Source of the DNA: Rugamonas rubra | GTDB lineage: Bacteria; Pseudomonadota; Gammaproteobacteria; Burkholderiales; Burkholderiaceae_D | Assembly: GCF_900114705.1 (NCBI RefSeq) | Contig: NZ_FOTW01000004.1 | Coordinates: forward strand, 310,001-374,000 | Reading direction: 5' to 3' | Length of the DNA stretch: 64,000 nt | Program-made: the position numbers and the translations under genes | Shown here: one piece after another, positions 53,907 through 61,163 of the stretch | How the letters are laid out: every line of letters starts with the position of its first letter | How positions within the stretch are numbered: position 1 is the stretch's first letter | The notes under the pieces: model-generated | What the model was told of the DNA's origin: nothing | Databases searched by the model: none | The model's input: the letters and a program-made list of their open reading frames with translations, nothing else

Positions 53907-54521
53907 ATGAAACTTTATTTCAGTCCGGGCGCCTGTTCGCTCTCGCCGCGCATCGTGCTGCACGAGGCCGGCCTGGCCTTCGACGCCGAGCAGGTCGACC
54001 TGCGCAGCAAGCGCACCGCCGGCGGCGCCGACTTCTACGCCATCCAGCCGCAGGGCTACGTGCCGGCGCTGCAGCTCGACGGCGGCCTGGTGCTGACCGA
54101 GGGGTCGGCCATCGTGCAATACCTGGCCGACCTGGCGCCGCACAAGCAGCTGGCGCCGCCGGCCGGCAGCCTGGGCCGCTACCAGCTGGCCGCCTGGCTG
54201 AACTTCATCGGCACCGAGCTGCACAAGAACTTCGGCCCGCTGTTCGACCCCGCCGCCGCCGCCGCCGTGAAGGACTACGCGCGCGCCAACCTGGCGCGCC
54301 GCCTGGCCCACCCCGGCGAGGCGCTGGCCGCCAGCGAGTATCTGATGGGCAAACAGTTCGGCGTCGCCGACGCCTACCTGTTCACCGTGCTCAACTGGGC
54401 CGGCAAGGTCGAGCTCGACCTCGGCCCCTGGCCGGCGCTGGCCGCCTTCCAGGCGCGCGTGGCGGCGCGTCCGGCGGTGCAGCAGGCGCTGCGCGAGGAG
54501 GGGCTGGTCCCGGCGCAGTGA
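53907..54521 (+). CDS. Glutathione S-transferase family protein
   Basis: A 204-residue GST. The thioredoxin-fold N-terminus has MKLYFSPGACSLSPRIVLHEAGL (with the beta-class Cys10 and Ser positions), then the GSH-binding PALQLDGGLVLTEGSAIVQYL. The C-terminal helical domain has LMGKQFGVADAYLFTVLNW. GGGAGG lies four bases before the ATG. The Cys-containing active site suggests a beta-class-like bacterial GST (detoxification or thiol transfer). It is downstream of the histidine kinase with its own leader. Confidence 0.94.
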   Translation: MKLYFSPGACSLSPRIVLHEAGLAFDAEQVDLRSKRTAGGADFYAIQPQGYVPALQLDGGLVLTEGSAIVQYLADLAPHKQLAPPAGSLGRYQLAAWLNFIGTELHKNFGPLFDPAAAAAVKDYARANLARRLAHPGEALAASEYLMGKQFGVADAYLFTVLNWAGKVELDLGPWPALAAFQARVAARPAVQQALREEGLVPAQ

Positions 54522-54539
54522 GCCGGCCGCCGCCGCCGA

Positions 54540-54569
54540 TTGCCTGAGGCCGACGCGGCGGGCTAGAAT
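54540..54569 (+). promoter_or_regulatory. Sigma-70-like promoter for the 56-residue protein
   Basis: TTGCCT (54540-54545), an 18-base spacer and TAGAAT (54564-54569), 33 bases before the ATG at 54602. With the terminator at 54794 it defines a very small transcription unit. Confidence 0.55.
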
Positions 54570-54601
54570 GGGGGCCGATCGACTTCCGCCCATGGCGCCG
54601 C

Positions 54602-54772
54602 ATGAACAAAGATCTGATTAAGGGCATCCTGATATTGGCCGGCGTGCTGCTGGCCCTGTTTGTTGGCGCCGTGGCCGCGACCGACCACGGCGTCGACAAG
54701 CTCGGCTGCGTCTTCCGCGCCTTGTCGCACGGCATTGCGTTGAGCAATGTGCATGCCGTCTGCGGCTTGTAG
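54602..54772 (+). CDS. Small (56-residue) membrane protein
   Basis: A small predicted inner-membrane protein beginning MNKDLIKGILILAGVLLALF, with one hydrophobic helix (about 5-26). It is followed by a short periplasmic or cytoplasmic tail containing two Cys (GCVFRALSHG, VHAVCGL) that could form a disulphide. A promoter-like sequence lies just upstream and a strong terminator just downstream, supporting a real small gene. No function can be assigned. Confidence 0.55.
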   Translation: MNKDLIKGILILAGVLLALFVGAVAATDHGVDKLGCVFRALSHGIALSNVHAVCGL

Positions 54773-54793
54773 CGGCGCGCGGCGCCCGCGCAT

Positions 54794-54827
54794 AAAAAAA
54801 TCCCGCCGACGAGGCGGGATTTTTTTT
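54794..54827. terminator. Strong bidirectional terminator
   Basis: AAAAAAATCCCGCC and GGCGGGATTTTTTT are perfectly complementary over 14 bases around a five-base loop. T-tracts occur in both directions. It serves the 56-residue gene on the plus strand and the PEP-CTERM gene (54841-55164) on the minus strand. Confidence 0.95.
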
Positions 54828-54840
54828 GCGGCGGCGGCGC

Positions 54841-55164
54841 CTAGTCGGCGAATTTCTCCGAGGCTTGGCGGCGTCCGCCCTTCAGGCCGAGCAGCGCCAG
54901 GCCGAGCAGCAGCATCAGCACGGTGACCGGTTCCGGCACCGGCGCCGCCGCCTCGTCGTAGACCGCCGGGTTGGCCGCCGGGGCGCCGGGCTCCTCTTCC
55001 GTCGAGCCGGCGAAGCCGCAGGCGTCGTTCGGCGCGGCCTGCGCGCAGCTGCTGTTGTCGAAGGTGGCGACGCGGCTTGCGGCGGGGGCGGGGGCCGCTT
55101 GGGCGGCGCCGGCCAGGGCGAGCAGCAAGGCTGCGGCCATGCGGGGGTTGGTGAGCTTGAACAT
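54841..55164 (-). CDS. Small PEP-CTERM sorting-domain protein
   Basis: A secreted 107-residue protein. The signal peptide is TNPRMAAALLLALAGAAQAA. The short body has two Cys (SSCAQAAPNDACGF) and an acidic segment. The C-terminus is VPEPVTVLMLLLGLALLGL followed by KGGRRQ, the exosortase-type signal. GGAAAG precedes the ATG at 55164. The body is too short for a folded enzyme and may be a structural or matrix protein. No sigma-54 site with exact spacing was found upstream, unlike the other PEP-CTERM gene here. Confidence 0.85.
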   Translation of the reverse strand: MFKLTNPRMAAALLLALAGAAQAAPAPAASRVATFDNSSCAQAAPNDACGFAGSTEEEPGAPAANPAVYDEAAAPVPEPVTVLMLLLGLALLGLKGGRRQASEKFAD

Positions 55165-55381
55165 ATGTTTTCTTTCCGGTGTTGGGGCACTGCGCACTGC
55201 CGGCCCGATCGACCATCACGCGACTTACTTGGATGAAACGCAAACTTGTTCCACAACGTGATTAGAGCACATTCGATTCAAAATTGATATCTATATTTGC
55301 ATATAGTAATTTATTTTTGCCAACATGCAACTTATTCGCCGGTGCCGGCCGGCTTCTCGGACGCGCCGTTGCGCCGCCGGT

Positions 55382-56242
55382 TCAGGCCAGCAGGCTGGCG
55401 GCGAAGGCCTGGCGGGCCGGCTGGCGCAGCACGTCGGCGCGCCAGACCAGCACGGTCTTGACGCGCGCCGTGCGCGCCGGCAGCGTGTGGCAGGCGATGC
55501 TGTCGGCCAGGCCGCGCTGGCGCAGCACCTCGCGTGGCATCAACGCCACACCCATGCCGGCGGCGACGCAGCCGAGGATGGCCTCGAAGGTGCCGAACTC
55601 GCAGACCCGGGCGATGCCGACGTCGGCCTCGGCGAACCAGGCCTCGAGCCGGCGGCGGTAGGCGCAGCCGGCGCGGAACACCAGCAGCGTGCGCTTGGCG
55701 ACGTCCTGCGGCGTGGCCACCGGGGCGTGGCCGGCGTCGGTCAGCAGCACCAGCTCCTCGTCGAACACCTCCTGCTGGGCCAGCTCGGCGTGGCCGACCG
55801 GCGCGGCCACCAGCGCCAGGTCCAGGCGGTGCTGCAACACCGCCTGCAGCAGCTCGTCGGTGGGGCCGGTCTCGAGCTGCAGCTCGACCTGCGGATGGTC
55901 GCGGTGGAAGGCGGCCAGCAGGCGCGGCAGGCGGGCCGCCGCCGTGGTCTCCATGGCGCCGATGCGCAGCACGCCGGACGGCGTCTGCTCGCCGCGCACC
56001 GAGGCCTCGGCCTCGCCGGCCAGGGCCAGCAGGCGGCCGGCGTAGTCGAGCAGGCGCTCGCCCTCGGCCGAGATCAGCAGGCGCCGGCCGGCGCGGTGGA
56101 ACAGCGCGACGCCGAGCGACTCCTCGAGCTGGGTCAGGCGCGCCGACACGTTCGACTGCACGCGGTGCAGGCGCAGCGCGGCCTGGGTCACGCTGCCTTC
56201 CTCGGCCACCGCCTTGAAGATCCTCAGCGCCGACAGGTCCAT
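55382..56242 (-). CDS. LysR-family transcriptional regulator
   Basis: A 286-residue LysR-type regulator. The N-terminal winged helix reads MDLSALRIFKAVAEEGSVTQAALRLHRVQSN (residues 1-31, landmark), then VSARLTQLEESLGVALFHRAGR. The effector domain has LRIGAMETTAAARLP and QVELQLETGPTDELLQAV. AAGGA lies seven bases before ATG 56242, deciding this start over ATG 56278. It is divergent from the MFS gene and probably regulates it, the usual LysR arrangement. Confidence 0.94.
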   Translation of the reverse strand: MDLSALRIFKAVAEEGSVTQAALRLHRVQSNVSARLTQLEESLGVALFHRAGRRLLISAEGERLLDYAGRLLALAGEAEASVRGEQTPSGVLRIGAMETTAAARLPRLLAAFHRDHPQVELQLETGPTDELLQAVLQHRLDLALVAAPVGHAELAQQEVFDEELVLLTDAGHAPVATPQDVAKRTLLVFRAGCAYRRRLEAWFAEADVGIARVCEFGTFEAILGCVAAGMGVALMPREVLRQRGLADSIACHTLPARTARVKTVLVWRADVLRQPARQAFAASLLA

Positions 56243-56349
56243 GGTTGTTCCTTCTGTAAATGTGATGGGGATCGACATTATTATTCATTTTTCAGGATGT
56301 GTGGGCGGCGCTATAGTTTCAACACTCGTCCACCGTCCAGGCCCGCGCC

Positions 56350-57801
56350 ATGTTCCCGTCCCCGTCTCGGCTTCCGTCCTCGCCGCCGTCGCTGCCTTCG
56401 CCGGCGGTGCGCGCCGGCGCCGCACCGGCGGCGATCCTGCTGGCCAGCAGCGTCGCCTTCGTCCTGGTCCAGCTCGATGTCAGCATCGTCAACGTGGCGC
56501 TGCCGCAGATGGGACGGCAGCTGGGCGCCGGCCTGGCCGCGCTGCAGTGGGTGGTCGACGCCTACACGCTGGGCTTCGCCGCGCTGCTGCTGTCGGGGGG
56601 AGCGCTCGGCGAGCGGCTCGGCGCGCGCGCCGTCTTCCTCGCCGGCCTGCTGCTGTTCGCGCTGGCCTCGCTGGGCTGCGCGCTGGCGCCCGGGGTGGCG
56701 GCGCTGAACCTGGCGCGGCTGGCGCAGGGCGCCGGCGCGGCGCTGCTGCTGCCGAACTCGCTGGCCATCCTGCACGCCGCCTACGCCGACGACCGCGCCG
56801 GCCTGGCCTGGGCGGTGGGCTGCTGGACCGCCGCCGGCGGCGTGTCGATCGCCGCCGGGCCGCTGTTGGGCGGCCTGCTGCTGGCGCTGGCCGGCTGGCG
56901 CGCCGTCTTCTGGATCAACCTGCCGCTGTGCCTGGCCGGCTTCTGGCTGGCCTGGCGCGTGGTGCCGGCCACGCCGCCGCGCGCGCCGGGGCGCGGCTTC
57001 GATCTGGCCGGCCAGCTGCTGGCGATTGTCGCGCTGGGCGCCCTGGTGGGCGCGGTGATCGAGGCGCCGCAGCTGGGCTGGAACGCGCCGGCGGTGCTGG
57101 CCGGCCTGGCCGCCGCCGTGCTGGCCGGCGCCGCCTTCGTGCGGGTCGAGCGGCGCGCCGCCGCGCCGATGCTGCCGCTGGCCCTGTTCGCCCGGCGCGG
57201 CTTCAGCGGGCCGGTGCTGTTCGGCGCGCTGGTCAACCTCAGCTACTACGGCGTGGTGTTCGTGCTCAGCCTGTACCTGCAGGGCGTGCGCGGCATGACG
57301 CCGTGGCAGGCCGGGCTGACCTTCCTGCCGCTGACGGCCACCTTCATCGTCGCCAACCTGGCCAGCGGCGCGCTGGCCGCGCGCACCGGGCCGCGCGCGC
57401 CGATGCTGCTGGGCGCCCTGGTCGGCGGCGCCGGCTATGCGCTGCTGGCGCTGCTGGGCGTGTCGGCCGGCGCCGGCTTCCTCGACATGCTGCCCGGCCT
57501 GCTGCTGATCCCGGCCGGCATGGGGCTGGCGGTGCCGGCCATGACCGGCGCCATCCTGGCCGGTGTCGGGCCGGGCCGGGCCGGCGTCGCCTCGGCCGTG
57601 CTCAACACGGCGCGCCAGGTCGGCGGCGCCGTCGGCGTGGCGCTGTTGGGCGCGCTGGCGGCCGGCGCCACGCCGGCCGCCGCGATGGACGGCATGCGCG
57701 CCGCGTTGTACTGCGCCGGCGCGCTGCTGCTGGCCGGCGCCGCGCTGGCCTGGTGGAGCGTGCCGGCCGGCGCCGCGCGGCAGGCGCCGCTTGCGCGATA
57801 A
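56350..57801 (+). CDS. MFS drug efflux transporter (DHA2/EmrB-QacA type)
   Basis: A 483-residue major-facilitator protein with about 14 hydrophobic segments, typical of the DHA2 H+-antiporter family. Landmarks are VQLDVSIVNVALPQMGRQLG, WVVDAYTLGFAALLLSGGAL and LGERLGARAVF (motif A), and GPLLGGLLLALAGWRAVFWI. Upstream TTTTCA, 17 bases and TATAGT (56289-56317) form a possible promoter within the divergent LysR gap. Substrate is unknown; toxic hydrophobic compounds are the usual guess. No adjacent membrane-fusion protein gene. Confidence 0.93.
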   Translation: MFPSPSRLPSSPPSLPSPAVRAGAAPAAILLASSVAFVLVQLDVSIVNVALPQMGRQLGAGLAALQWVVDAYTLGFAALLLSGGALGERLGARAVFLAGLLLFALASLGCALAPGVAALNLARLAQGAGAALLLPNSLAILHAAYADDRAGLAWAVGCWTAAGGVSIAAGPLLGGLLLALAGWRAVFWINLPLCLAGFWLAWRVVPATPPRAPGRGFDLAGQLLAIVALGALVGAVIEAPQLGWNAPAVLAGLAAAVLAGAAFVRVERRAAAPMLPLALFARRGFSGPVLFGALVNLSYYGVVFVLSLYLQGVRGMTPWQAGLTFLPLTATFIVANLASGALAARTGPRAPMLLGALVGGAGYALLALLGVSAGAGFLDMLPGLLLIPAGMGLAVPAMTGAILAGVGPGRAGVASAVLNTARQVGGAVGVALLGALAAGATPAAAMDGMRAALYCAGALLLAGAALAWWSVPAGAARQAPLAR

Positions 57802-57874
57802 ATTTGGCGCGTGGCATACTGCGCAAGCGTTTGCGCATCCACTCCGGGATGCATGTTGCGGAAGAAGCAGAACC

Positions 57875-58810
57875 ATGACGACACCGAATTCCACCGGCCG
57901 CCGCGCCGTTCCCGCCCGGGCCGCCGCCTTGGCCGCCGCGCTGGCCCTGCTGCTGGGCGCGGGCGGCTGCGGCCTGTTCAAGTCCGGCGGCGCCGGCGCC
58001 GCCAAGACGGCAGCCGCGCCGACCGCGCCGACCGCGCCGGCCGCTGCGGCGGCCGCCGCGGCGGCCGTGCAGCCGCAGGTGCTGCTGCTCGGCGAGGTGC
58101 ACGACAATGCCCAAGGCCACCGCCAGCGCTACGAGCTGCTGCGCCGGCGCGTCGAGGCGGGCTGGCGGCCGGCCATCGCCATGGAGCAGTTCGACCGCGA
58201 GCGGCAGGACTTGCTGAGCAAGGCGCAGGCCGGCTGCCTGGACGCCGAGTGCCTGATCCGCGTGATCGGCGGGCCGCGCTGGGACTGGCAGCAATACCGG
58301 CCGCTGATCGAGCTGGCGCTGGAGTACCAACTGCCGCTGGTGGCGGTCAACCTGTCGCGCGCCGACGCCTCGCGCGTGGTGCGCGACGGCGTCGCCTCGT
58401 CCTTCAATCCGCTGGTGGTGGCCGAGTACCGCCTGGGCGAGCCGCTGCCGGCCGCCCTGCGCGCCGCGCAGCAAGAGGAGATCGTCGCCGGCCACTGCAA
58501 TATGCTGCCCGAGGCGATGGTCGGCGGCATGGTCGACGCCCAGGTGGCGCGCGACATCTGGATGGCCAAACTGATCCGCGACCAGCGCCCGCGCGACGTC
58601 GTCCTGATCGCCGGCAACGGCCATGTGCGCAAGGACGTCGGCGTGCCGTATTGGCTGGACCGGGTCGAACCCAAGCTGACGCTGCGCAGCGAGGGCTTCG
58701 TCGAAGGCAAGGCCGAGGGCCGGGAGGCGGCCGGCCGCTACGACGCCAGCCATCCCTTGGCGCCGCAGAGCCGACCCGACCCGTGCGCCGGTGTCAAGCC
58801 GAAATCGTAG
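57875..58810 (+). CDS. ChaN-like (haem-iron uptake) lipoprotein
   Basis: A 311-residue protein with an N-terminal signal and a possible lipobox around Cys32 (LLLGAGGCGLF; the residue three before Cys is Ala, so the box is weak). An Ala/Pro-rich spacer follows, then the ChaN/DUF399 domain: LLLGEVHDNAQGHRQRYELL, IAMEQFDRERQDLL, WDWQQYRPLIELAL, and HCNMLPEAMVGGMVDAQVARD to IAGNGHVRKDVGVPYWL. ChaN binds haem in Campylobacter. It lies just after the MFS gene but is probably separate. Confidence 0.85.
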   Translation: MTTPNSTGRRAVPARAAALAAALALLLGAGGCGLFKSGGAGAAKTAAAPTAPTAPAAAAAAAAAVQPQVLLLGEVHDNAQGHRQRYELLRRRVEAGWRPAIAMEQFDRERQDLLSKAQAGCLDAECLIRVIGGPRWDWQQYRPLIELALEYQLPLVAVNLSRADASRVVRDGVASSFNPLVVAEYRLGEPLPAALRAAQQEEIVAGHCNMLPEAMVGGMVDAQVARDIWMAKLIRDQRPRDVVLIAGNGHVRKDVGVPYWLDRVEPKLTLRSEGFVEGKAEGREAAGRYDASHPLAPQSRPDPCAGVKPKS

Positions 58811-58898
58811 ACCATACCGGACAGACCGTCCGATTTTCGCCGTCGACCCGCCGCGCCGCCGCGCATCCGGGCCACGGCAGCACCTCGCGGAGAACAGC

Positions 58899-59225
58899 AT
58901 GGAAACCACCTATCAAGCCGGCGCCCCCGAACGCGCCGAGATCGACACCCTGGCCGGCGCCGTGTTGCTGGAGTTCGGCGCCAACTGGTGCGGCCACTGC
59001 CGCGCCACCCAGGCGCCGCTGGCCGAGGCCTACGCCGGCCACGGCGGCGTGCGCCACATCAAGGTGGAGGACGGCCCGGGCCGCGCGCTGGGCCGCTCCT
59101 TCCGCGTCAAGCTGTGGCCGACCTTGATCTTCCTGCGCGACGGCGTCGAGCTGGCGCGCCTGGTGCGGCCGCTCGAGGCCGCGCAGATCGACGCCGCCTT
59201 CAGCCGCATCGAAGCGGCCGCCTAA
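58899..59225 (+). CDS. Thioredoxin-family protein (WCGHC active site)
   Basis: A 108-residue thioredoxin-fold protein, cytoplasmic (no signal). The active site is NWCGHC with Cys31 and Cys34; His replaces the Pro of classical thioredoxin, which should raise the redox potential toward that of disulphide isomerases. The cis-Pro motif is LWPTLIFLRDG. GGAGA precedes ATG 58899. It may be a general thiol reductase; no partner gene is adjacent. Confidence 0.92.
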   Translation: METTYQAGAPERAEIDTLAGAVLLEFGANWCGHCRATQAPLAEAYAGHGGVRHIKVEDGPGRALGRSFRVKLWPTLIFLRDGVELARLVRPLEAAQIDAAFSRIEAAA

Positions 59226-59417
59226 GCTCCTAGCCTCCTAGCTTCCTAGCCGGCGGCGGCGTTTGCCGCCGTCGGTGCGGGCGCGCTCGCGCGGCGCCGC
59301 CCGTGCGCATGCCGCGTCGCCCGCGCGCGCGCGCGTGCCGCGCCGGCCCGCCGCCGCGCCCATTCCTCCAGTCGCGCGGCGGCCCGCGCGGGGGGCCGGA
59401 AACGCCGCCCGCCTGGC
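59226..59417. other. GC-extreme intergenic tract with CG dinucleotide run
   Basis: No gene. Begins with three CTAG-containing repeats (CTCCTAGC, CTCCTAGC, TTCCTAGC near 59226-59250), then a very GC-rich stretch including an uninterrupted CG run at 59322-59335, a potential Z-DNA-forming sequence. The rest of the gap to 59731 holds the inverted repeat, promoter and a Pro/Arg-coding open frame judged spurious. Confidence 0.5.
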
Positions 59418-59435
59418 CTGCGTAGTATTACGCAG
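59418..59435. promoter_or_regulatory. Operator-like inverted repeat CTGCGTA-N4-TACGCAG
   Basis: Perfect seven-base arms around GTAT. It lies 15 bases upstream of a TTGGCA element (-35) and could be the binding site of a dimeric regulator of the transporter gene at 59732. Confidence 0.5.
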
Positions 59436-59449
59436 CGCCCTTGCGGCGC

Positions 59450-59479
59450 TTGGCAGTTGCCGCCGGTGCCGCGTATCAT
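59450..59479 (+). promoter_or_regulatory. Sigma-70-like promoter for the MHS transporter
   Basis: TTGGCA (59450-59455), an 18-base spacer and TATCAT (59474-59479). It lies about 250 bases before the ATG at 59732, implying a long leader, so it is a candidate only. Confidence 0.45.
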
Positions 59480-59731
59480 GCCTCGTTTCAGCAGGACAGC
59501 GCGCCCCGTCACCGACCCCGGGCGCCCCACAAGCGTAGCGCCCGACCGCGGCGCTCGCGGCAAACCGGCCGACCACCCCTGCGCCCGTTCGCCACCGTCC
59601 CGCTGCCGCGACCGGCACCAGCCGCCGCGCCGCCGCGCCGCCGATTGGCGGCGCCGCCGCGCGCCCGCGCCGTGTCGCCCATCCGAGCCACCCGCAGTGT
59701 TCACGCACCCTCCCCAATTGGAGCGCTACCC

Positions 59732-61042
59732 ATGTCCTTGCCTCAACCGAAGCCGCCGTCCGCGCCGGCCGCCGTCAAGACCAATTCGCCGGCCACCGTG
59801 CTGTTCGCCAGCCTGATCGGCACCACCATCGAGTTCTTCGACTTCTACATCTACGCCACCGCCGCCGTGCTGGTGTTCCCCAAGCTGTTCTTCCCGGCCG
59901 GCGACGCCGCCGCCGCCACGCTGCAATCGCTGGCCACCTTCGCCATCGCCTTCTTCGCCCGCCCGGTCGGCTCGGCCGTGTTCGGCCACTTCGGCGACCG
60001 CGTCGGCCGCAAGGCCACGCTGGTGGCGGCGCTGCTGACGATGGGCCTGTCGACGGTGGCGATCGGCCTGCTGCCGACCTACGCGGCGATCGGCACCACC
60101 GCGCCGCTGCTGCTGGCGCTGTGCCGCTTCGGCCAGGGGCTGGGTTTGGGCGGCGAGTGGGGCGGTGCCGTGCTGCTGGCCACCGAGAACGCGCCGCCCG
60201 GCAAGCGCGCCTGGTACGGCATGTTCCCGCAGCTGGGCGCGCCGATCGGCTTCTTCCTTTCAGGCGGCATCTTCCTGCTGCTCACCCAGACGCTGAGCGA
60301 CGCCGAGTTCTTCAGCTTCGGCTGGCGCATCCCCTTCCTGGCCAGCGCGCTGCTGGTGCTGGTGGGCCTGTACGTGCGCCTGAGGATCACCGAGACGCCG
60401 GCCTTCCAGCAGGTGCTCGACAAGAACGAGCGCGTCAAGATCCCGGTGGTGGCGGTGTTCCGCGACCACGGCCGCGCGCTGGTGCTGGGCACCCTGATCG
60501 CCATGGCCACCTTCGTGCTGTTCTACCTGATGACGGTGTTCGCGCTCAGCTGGGGCACCACGGCGCTGGGCTTCTCGCGCAAGGACTTCCTGATTTTGCA
60601 GCTGTTCTCGGTGCTGTTCTTCGGCCTGACCATTCCACTCGCCGCCGTGCTGGCCGACCGCCACGGCCGGCGCCAGACCTTGATCGCCGTGTCGGCGGCG
60701 ATCGCCCTGTTCGGCCTGGTGCTGGCGCCCATGTTCGGCTCCGGCAGCGCCTGGGAGGTGACCTTGTTCATGTCGCTGGGATTGGGTTTGATGGGCATGA
60801 CCTACGGCCCGCTGGGCACCATGCTGTCCGAGCTGTTCCCGGCCGAGGTGCGCTACACCGGCGCCTCGCTGACCTTCAACCTGGCCGGTATTTTGGGCGC
60901 CTCGCTGGCGCCCTACATCGCCACTTGGCTGGCGACCAACCACGGCCTGCAGTACGTCGGCTACTACCTGACCGCCGCCGCGCTGCTCAGCCTGGCCGCG
61001 CTGGTGGCGACCGGCAAGCCGAAGGAGCATGACTGGGGTTGA
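59732..61042 (+). CDS. MFS metabolite:H+ symporter (MHS family, ProP/KgtP-like)
   Basis: A 436-residue, 12-helix major-facilitator transporter. MHS landmarks are LIGTTIEFFDFYIYATAAVL, FARPVGSAVFGHFGDRVGRK (motif A), RFGQGLGLGGEWGGAVLLA, GWRIPFLASALLVLVGLYVR and ELFPAEVRYTGASL. The family imports compounds such as alpha-ketoglutarate, citrate, shikimate or betaine; the substrate cannot be read here. GGAG lies eight bases before the ATG. The upstream open frame from 59441 is Arg/Pro-rich and not part of the protein. Confidence 0.94.
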   Translation: MSLPQPKPPSAPAAVKTNSPATVLFASLIGTTIEFFDFYIYATAAVLVFPKLFFPAGDAAAATLQSLATFAIAFFARPVGSAVFGHFGDRVGRKATLVAALLTMGLSTVAIGLLPTYAAIGTTAPLLLALCRFGQGLGLGGEWGGAVLLATENAPPGKRAWYGMFPQLGAPIGFFLSGGIFLLLTQTLSDAEFFSFGWRIPFLASALLVLVGLYVRLRITETPAFQQVLDKNERVKIPVVAVFRDHGRALVLGTLIAMATFVLFYLMTVFALSWGTTALGFSRKDFLILQLFSVLFFGLTIPLAAVLADRHGRRQTLIAVSAAIALFGLVLAPMFGSGSAWEVTLFMSLGLGLMGMTYGPLGTMLSELFPAEVRYTGASLTFNLAGILGASLAPYIATWLATNHGLQYVGYYLTAAALLSLAALVATGKPKEHDWG

Positions 61043-61072
61043 GGCGGAACCGGCAAACCCCTAAGCCACCCC

Positions 61073-61100
61073 GGGGTCAGACCCCTCGGGGTCTGACCCC
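61073..61100. repeat. Doubly palindromic GGGGTC-GACCCC repeat, copy 2
   Basis: GGGGTCAGACCCC (61073-61085) and GGGGTCTGACCCC (61088-61100) are perfect inverted arms two bases apart. Each arm is itself nearly palindromic (GGGGTC, one base, GACCCC). It lies 30 bases after the MHS transporter, between convergent genes. Copy 1 lies at 4307-4328. Confidence 0.9.
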
Positions 61101-61163
61101 AAAACCGGCGCCGCCGGCCCAGTCCGGGCCGGCGCCGTGCGGGGTGTGCCGGCACCGCCGCGA

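Noticed and set aside
55201..55265. Sigma-54 site for the second PEP-CTERM gene
   Set aside because: The minus strand reads TGGAAC...TTTGC, but GG and GC are nine, not ten, bases apart, and RpoN spacing is strict.
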